Of a DNA stretch of 64,000 nt, positions 61,330 through 64,000 are shown one piece after another. Source of the DNA: Imbricaverruca yamaguchii. Taxonomy: Eukaryota > Arthropoda > Thecostraca > Neoverrucidae. A program made the translations under genes and the position numbers. Under the pieces are notes generated by a model, which did not search any database, had not been told where the DNA came from, and worked only from the letters and a program-made list of their open reading frames with translations. Every line of letters begins with the position of its first letter. Position 1 is the stretch's first letter. The stretch spans positions 231,001-295,000 of the forward strand of contig JAOTOL010001188.1 of the NCBI GenBank assembly GCA_034440575.1, in the 5' to 3' direction.

Positions 61330-61497
61330 ATTGGTTTTACGACACACCGACCGTTGAGTCATGTGGTGTCGCCAATCTCTCATGCCGATTGGTCGCGAGC
61401 GAAGAGTGGTGACAGGCGAGACTCAAACCCACAACCTCTCGATTGTGAGACGGGCAACTTACCCCCAGACTACTCGTCCCCTCAGCTGGGTGTCCAC
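61330..61497 (-). mobile_element. tRNA-derived SINE (family A), second copy
   Basis: The minus strand matches the 32854-33015 element over ~150 bp (TAGTCTGGGGGTAAGTTGCC, GGGTTTGAGTCTCGCCTGTC, GAGAGATTGGCGAC, GTGTCGTAAAA), roughly 85% by eye. It sits in the CRYL1 intron between the exons at 61282 and 62814. No clear target-site duplication was found. Confidence 0.75.
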
Positions 61498-61639
61498 TGG
61501 CAAGTCTACGAGAGATAGGCTGAGGGGTGACCTGAGAACGTCTATGGATGACTCTCCTGCACGGACTTGGAGTGTAACTAGTGGGGATCACCTCGTTAAC
61601 ATCGGCAGAGTTCACCTGTAGACGATGGAAGGTTTCACC

Positions 61640-61715
61640 TATCAAATATATAGTGATTCTTATGGGCGCTGTATAACCACTGAAGTTGATGCGCCCTAAA
61701 ACCCAAATAACTAAC
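61640..61715 (+). mobile_element. Possible retroelement 3' tail ending in (AACT)n
   Basis: GCGCCCTAAAACCCAAATAA followed by (CTAA)n resembles the simple-repeat 3' ends of non-LTR elements or SINEs on the plus strand. No coding part was recognised upstream. Confidence 0.35.
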
Positions 61716-62419
61716 TAACTATAGTGACTCTTCTGTCGACACTGGAAAGTTCCTCTCTCAGTACGAAACCTCACTTCGTTAAAGGTGATTCAGGAAGTTG
61801 TGAAGGACATTTCCAGTAATTATACGCGTGTATGCGCGCATTTCACGTGCGAGCACCACACGATGAGAACGCTAGTAATGAGTTCTTCGTCCAAATGTGA
61901 CTGACGCTCTATAATTAGCAATTCAAAGTTCGCATTGGCATTGCTATTGGCATTGGTATTCATTGGCATGTACTGCACCACATGTCCAATATCTCATCTC
62001 CGTCTGCCATGTAGACGCATACCAGGCCAGTGAATACGAGCCGCATTTTCTCCAGCTGGCCAGCGATGATTCACCGCGACAAATGGCCGGCTCGGCCAAT
62101 CATTCTATTGTCCACTTCCTACCGCCACAACGCAGACGGTAGAGGCCGGGGCTCTGCCAGTATGCTAGATATAGCAGTTATACGTTTATGTTCCGTGACA
62201 AGTTAGACAGCAGCGTAATCCTGTACGGAGCATCTCAGTTATGTTTCGATTAACTTCATTGCATGGCTGTCAGTCACAATGCTGCTGAAGCTCGGCTATG
62301 TATTTCACCCCTTCCAGACTCGGGAAATAGGAGGTAGCCATGTGTGGCTGGAGTTGAGAAGGAGTGGGCCGGCTAGGACGGTGGAAGGCAGGTTTCAACA
62401 CGGGGCGAAATATGCCCTC
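61716..62419. other. CRYL1 intron sequence
   Basis: Unique intronic sequence; small GGCATTG repeats near 61930-61965, no other element seen. Confidence 0.5.
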
Positions 62420-62850
62420 AACACCGACAAGATGCGCGACAATATAGCGGCTGAGGAACCGGCCAGATGTGCGACAATGTAGTGGATGTAGTAATGACCA
62501 GATGTGCGGCAATACAGCGCCTGTGGTATCGACCGGATGTGTGACTGTACAGCGGCTGTGGTACTGGCCGGATGTGCGACTGTACAGCAGCTGTGGTGCT
62601 GGCCGGATGTGTGACTGTACAGCAGCTGTGGTACTGGCCGGATGTGCGACAATACATCGGGTGTGGTACTGATTGGACGTGCGGACTATAGTACCCATGA
62701 TACTGACCGGATGTGTAACTATGCAATGATTATGGTACTGACTGGATACGCGACTATAAAGCGGCTGTGGTACTGGCCGGATGCGCCGACTATCCAGTGA
62801 CTATGGTACCGACCGGGTGGGCGACAAGACAGAGGCTGCGGTGCTTGAGC
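62420..62850 (-). repeat. 35 bp minisatellite seeded by a CRYL1 exon-donor junction
   Basis: About 11 tandem units of ~35 bp filling the intron edge and merging into the 3' end of the exon at 62814-63022. On the minus strand the units read RCIVAHP followed by GTCAGTA or GCCAGTA, the same order as the exon's LCLVAHP followed by GTCGGTA. By hand, 23 of 29 aligned bases match between exon end and unit consensus. Confidence 0.85.
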
Positions 62851-63022
62851 GACTCTGTAAACTTGGACGGCGCGATGCACGATGTGGAAGAGCAGAGTAC
62901 AGTGCTGCCATCTATTAGGCGGTCCAGCTGGTCGAATATCTGCTGCTTCAGCTCCAACTTCTCTGGCACGCACTCCTGCACGTGCACCGCACCTCTGACA
63001 CAGTCAGCCAGGTCACTGGCGC
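62814..63022 (-). CDS. CRYL1: CRYL1 (lambda-crystallin / L-gulonate 3-dehydrogenase), internal exon
   Basis: First visible exon of a minus-strand gene for the NAD-dependent dehydrogenase of the uronate cycle (L-gulonate to 3-dehydro-L-gulonate, cytosolic, 3-hydroxyacyl-CoA dehydrogenase superfamily). The peptide contains [11 protein letters not shown], a STSC motif with the family's conserved Ser, and ends at LCLVAHP with the catalytic-region His. Acceptor is CCTCCAG|GC at 63023/63022 and donor CCG|GTCGGTACC at 62814/62813; the exon starts with two bases completing a split codon and ends in phase 0, which matches the next exon (HP|VNPPYY). The Rossmann GxGxxG exons must lie beyond the window end. 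The last 30 bases plus the donor are repeated as a minisatellite in the following intron. Five exons read through with correct phases, so I take the gene to be functional. Confidence 0.93.
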
Positions 63023-63483
63023 CTGGAGGCATGCACCGAAGGTCACTAACACATAACCAGTGCAAACTTAAGTTAATTAGTATTTGCCATCTTGCATGAC
63101 ATGCTTATAAATTGTTCATTTCAAGGAATTAGATAATGGACATCATTGCAAAAAGCAGAAAAGGAGGCATGTATTATAGCTAGGATGTATGACATGTTTA
63201 TATGAACTGTCAATGCCTCCATTCAACTACTTATTTTATTTACCTTTTCCCGATACCAGCACCTGAAGACGTAAGCTGTAAATTTGATTGGAAGATTACA
63301 TTGTTCAATTATAAGCCTGCGTAAATAAATCCCGACTTGACTGGCAAAAAGTGATCACACCGTTAGTGATATTGATAGCGAATTATCATATCCTACCCAA
63401 CAAGAACTGATGGTCAGGCTAAGACACGATAGACAAGTTATGCAATCGAAGGGGGAACGTACATATAAGCGCTGGCTGGTTAT
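63023..63483. other. CRYL1 intron sequence between acceptor and 48 bp array
   Basis: AT-rich intron without recognisable features, between the 62814-63022 exon and the donor-bearing array. Confidence 0.5.
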
Positions 63484-64000
63484 ACTGACCGGTAATACGC
63501 TGAAGCTGTTGTTGTTCGGAGGTGTATCTATACTGACCGGTAATATTGTGGAGCTGTTGTTGTTCCGAGGTGTAGCTATACTGACCGGTAATATTGTGGA
63601 GCTGCTGTTCCGAGGCGTATCTATACTGACCGGTAATATTGTGAAGCTGCTGTTGTTCCGAGGTGTAGCTATACTGACCGGTAATATTGTGGAGCTGTTG
63701 TTGTTCCGAGGTGTATCTATACTGACCGGTAATATTGTGAAGCTGCTGTTGTTCCGAGGTGTAGCTATACTGACCGGTAATATTGTGGAACTGTTGTTGT
63801 TCCGAGGTGTAGCTTTACTGACCGGTAGTATTGTGGAGCTGTTGTTGTTCCGAGGTGTAGCTATACTGACCGGTAATATTGTGAAGCTGTTGTTGTTCCG
63901 AGGTGTAGCTATACTGACCGGTAATATTGTGGAACTGTTGTTGCTCCGAGGTGTATCTATACTGACCGGTAATATTGTGAAGCTGCTGTTGTTCCGAGGT
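63484..64000 (-). repeat. 48 bp minisatellite, probably seeded by the preceding CRYL1 exon end
   Basis: Eleven units, running off the window end. The plus-strand word CTGACCGGT starts at 63485, 63533, 63581, 63626, 63674, 63722, 63770, 63818, 63866, 63914 and 63962 (spacing 48, one 45). On the minus strand most units read TSEQQQLHNITG (Q to F or H-to-Q-type changes in a few) and then GTCAGTATA. This resembles the segment directly N-terminal to the next CRYL1 exon and has the required phase-1 end. One unit carries an in-frame TAA (63815-63817). Confidence 0.8.

Noticed and set aside
63484..64000. Coding VNTR inside the CRYL1 protein
   Set aside because: Although all units are multiples of three, an in-frame TAA at 63815-63817 would truncate the enzyme, so the array cannot be translated through as a whole.

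Overview
This is a eukaryotic, animal nuclear window and almost certainly arthropod. The two recognisable genes are an insect/crustacean-type Toll receptor and an intron-containing lambda-crystallin/L-gulonate 3-dehydrogenase gene with ordinary GT-AG introns. The rest is retroelement debris (Penelope-like, two LINE tails, tRNA-derived SINEs) and an exceptional load of micro- and minisatellites. A crustacean is likely and a barnacle is my suspicion, but that is inference from the Toll type and the repeat-rich, GC-rich texture, not proven.

Layout. 1-7 kb: non-genic sequence with short tandem arrays (44, 101, 37 and 80 bp units; GACT, AT and GT microsatellites). 7.2-10.8 kb (minus): an intact, intronless long-type Toll receptor (Tollo/Toll-6/18-wheeler group), with a long CT/GA tract upstream. 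12.9-13.4 kb: a perfect palindrome of about 200 bp arms around an AT core. 13.5-14.9 kb: a non-coding region with degenerate ~15 bp iterons, two similar hairpins and a dense cluster of nuclear-receptor half-sites. 15.9-16.6 kb: 45 bp array. 19.3-20.8 kb: a Penelope-like 3' fragment next to a decayed copy of an uncharacterised, repeatedly duplicated metazoan protein family. 23-25 kb: a GT-rich VNTR and a Penelope-like element broken into two head-to-head pieces. 25.4-28.3 kb: two large minisatellites (62 bp and 33 bp). 28-57 kb: array after array (units from 6 to 62 bp), SINEs, a LINE tail at 39.2-39.7 kb, GC-rich islands and no convincing gene.

58.0-63.0 kb (minus): five exons of CRYL1, whose joined reading frame and splice phases all fit; the first exons lie beyond 64 kb. 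The most unusual thing in the window is here. The exon-3'-end/splice-donor junctions of three consecutive CRYL1 exons have each been tandemly duplicated: two grew into minisatellites (48 bp and 35 bp units whose translation still shows the exon's terminal residues followed by a donor motif) and one is a simple 104 bp duplication. This suggests that 5' splice junctions can seed minisatellites in this genome.

The two genes show no sign of functional linkage: one is a membrane pattern-recognition/developmental receptor, the other a cytosolic uronate-cycle dehydrogenase. By rough addition, tandem repeats make up about a quarter of the window. Most long open frames here are by-products of repeat units and not genes.
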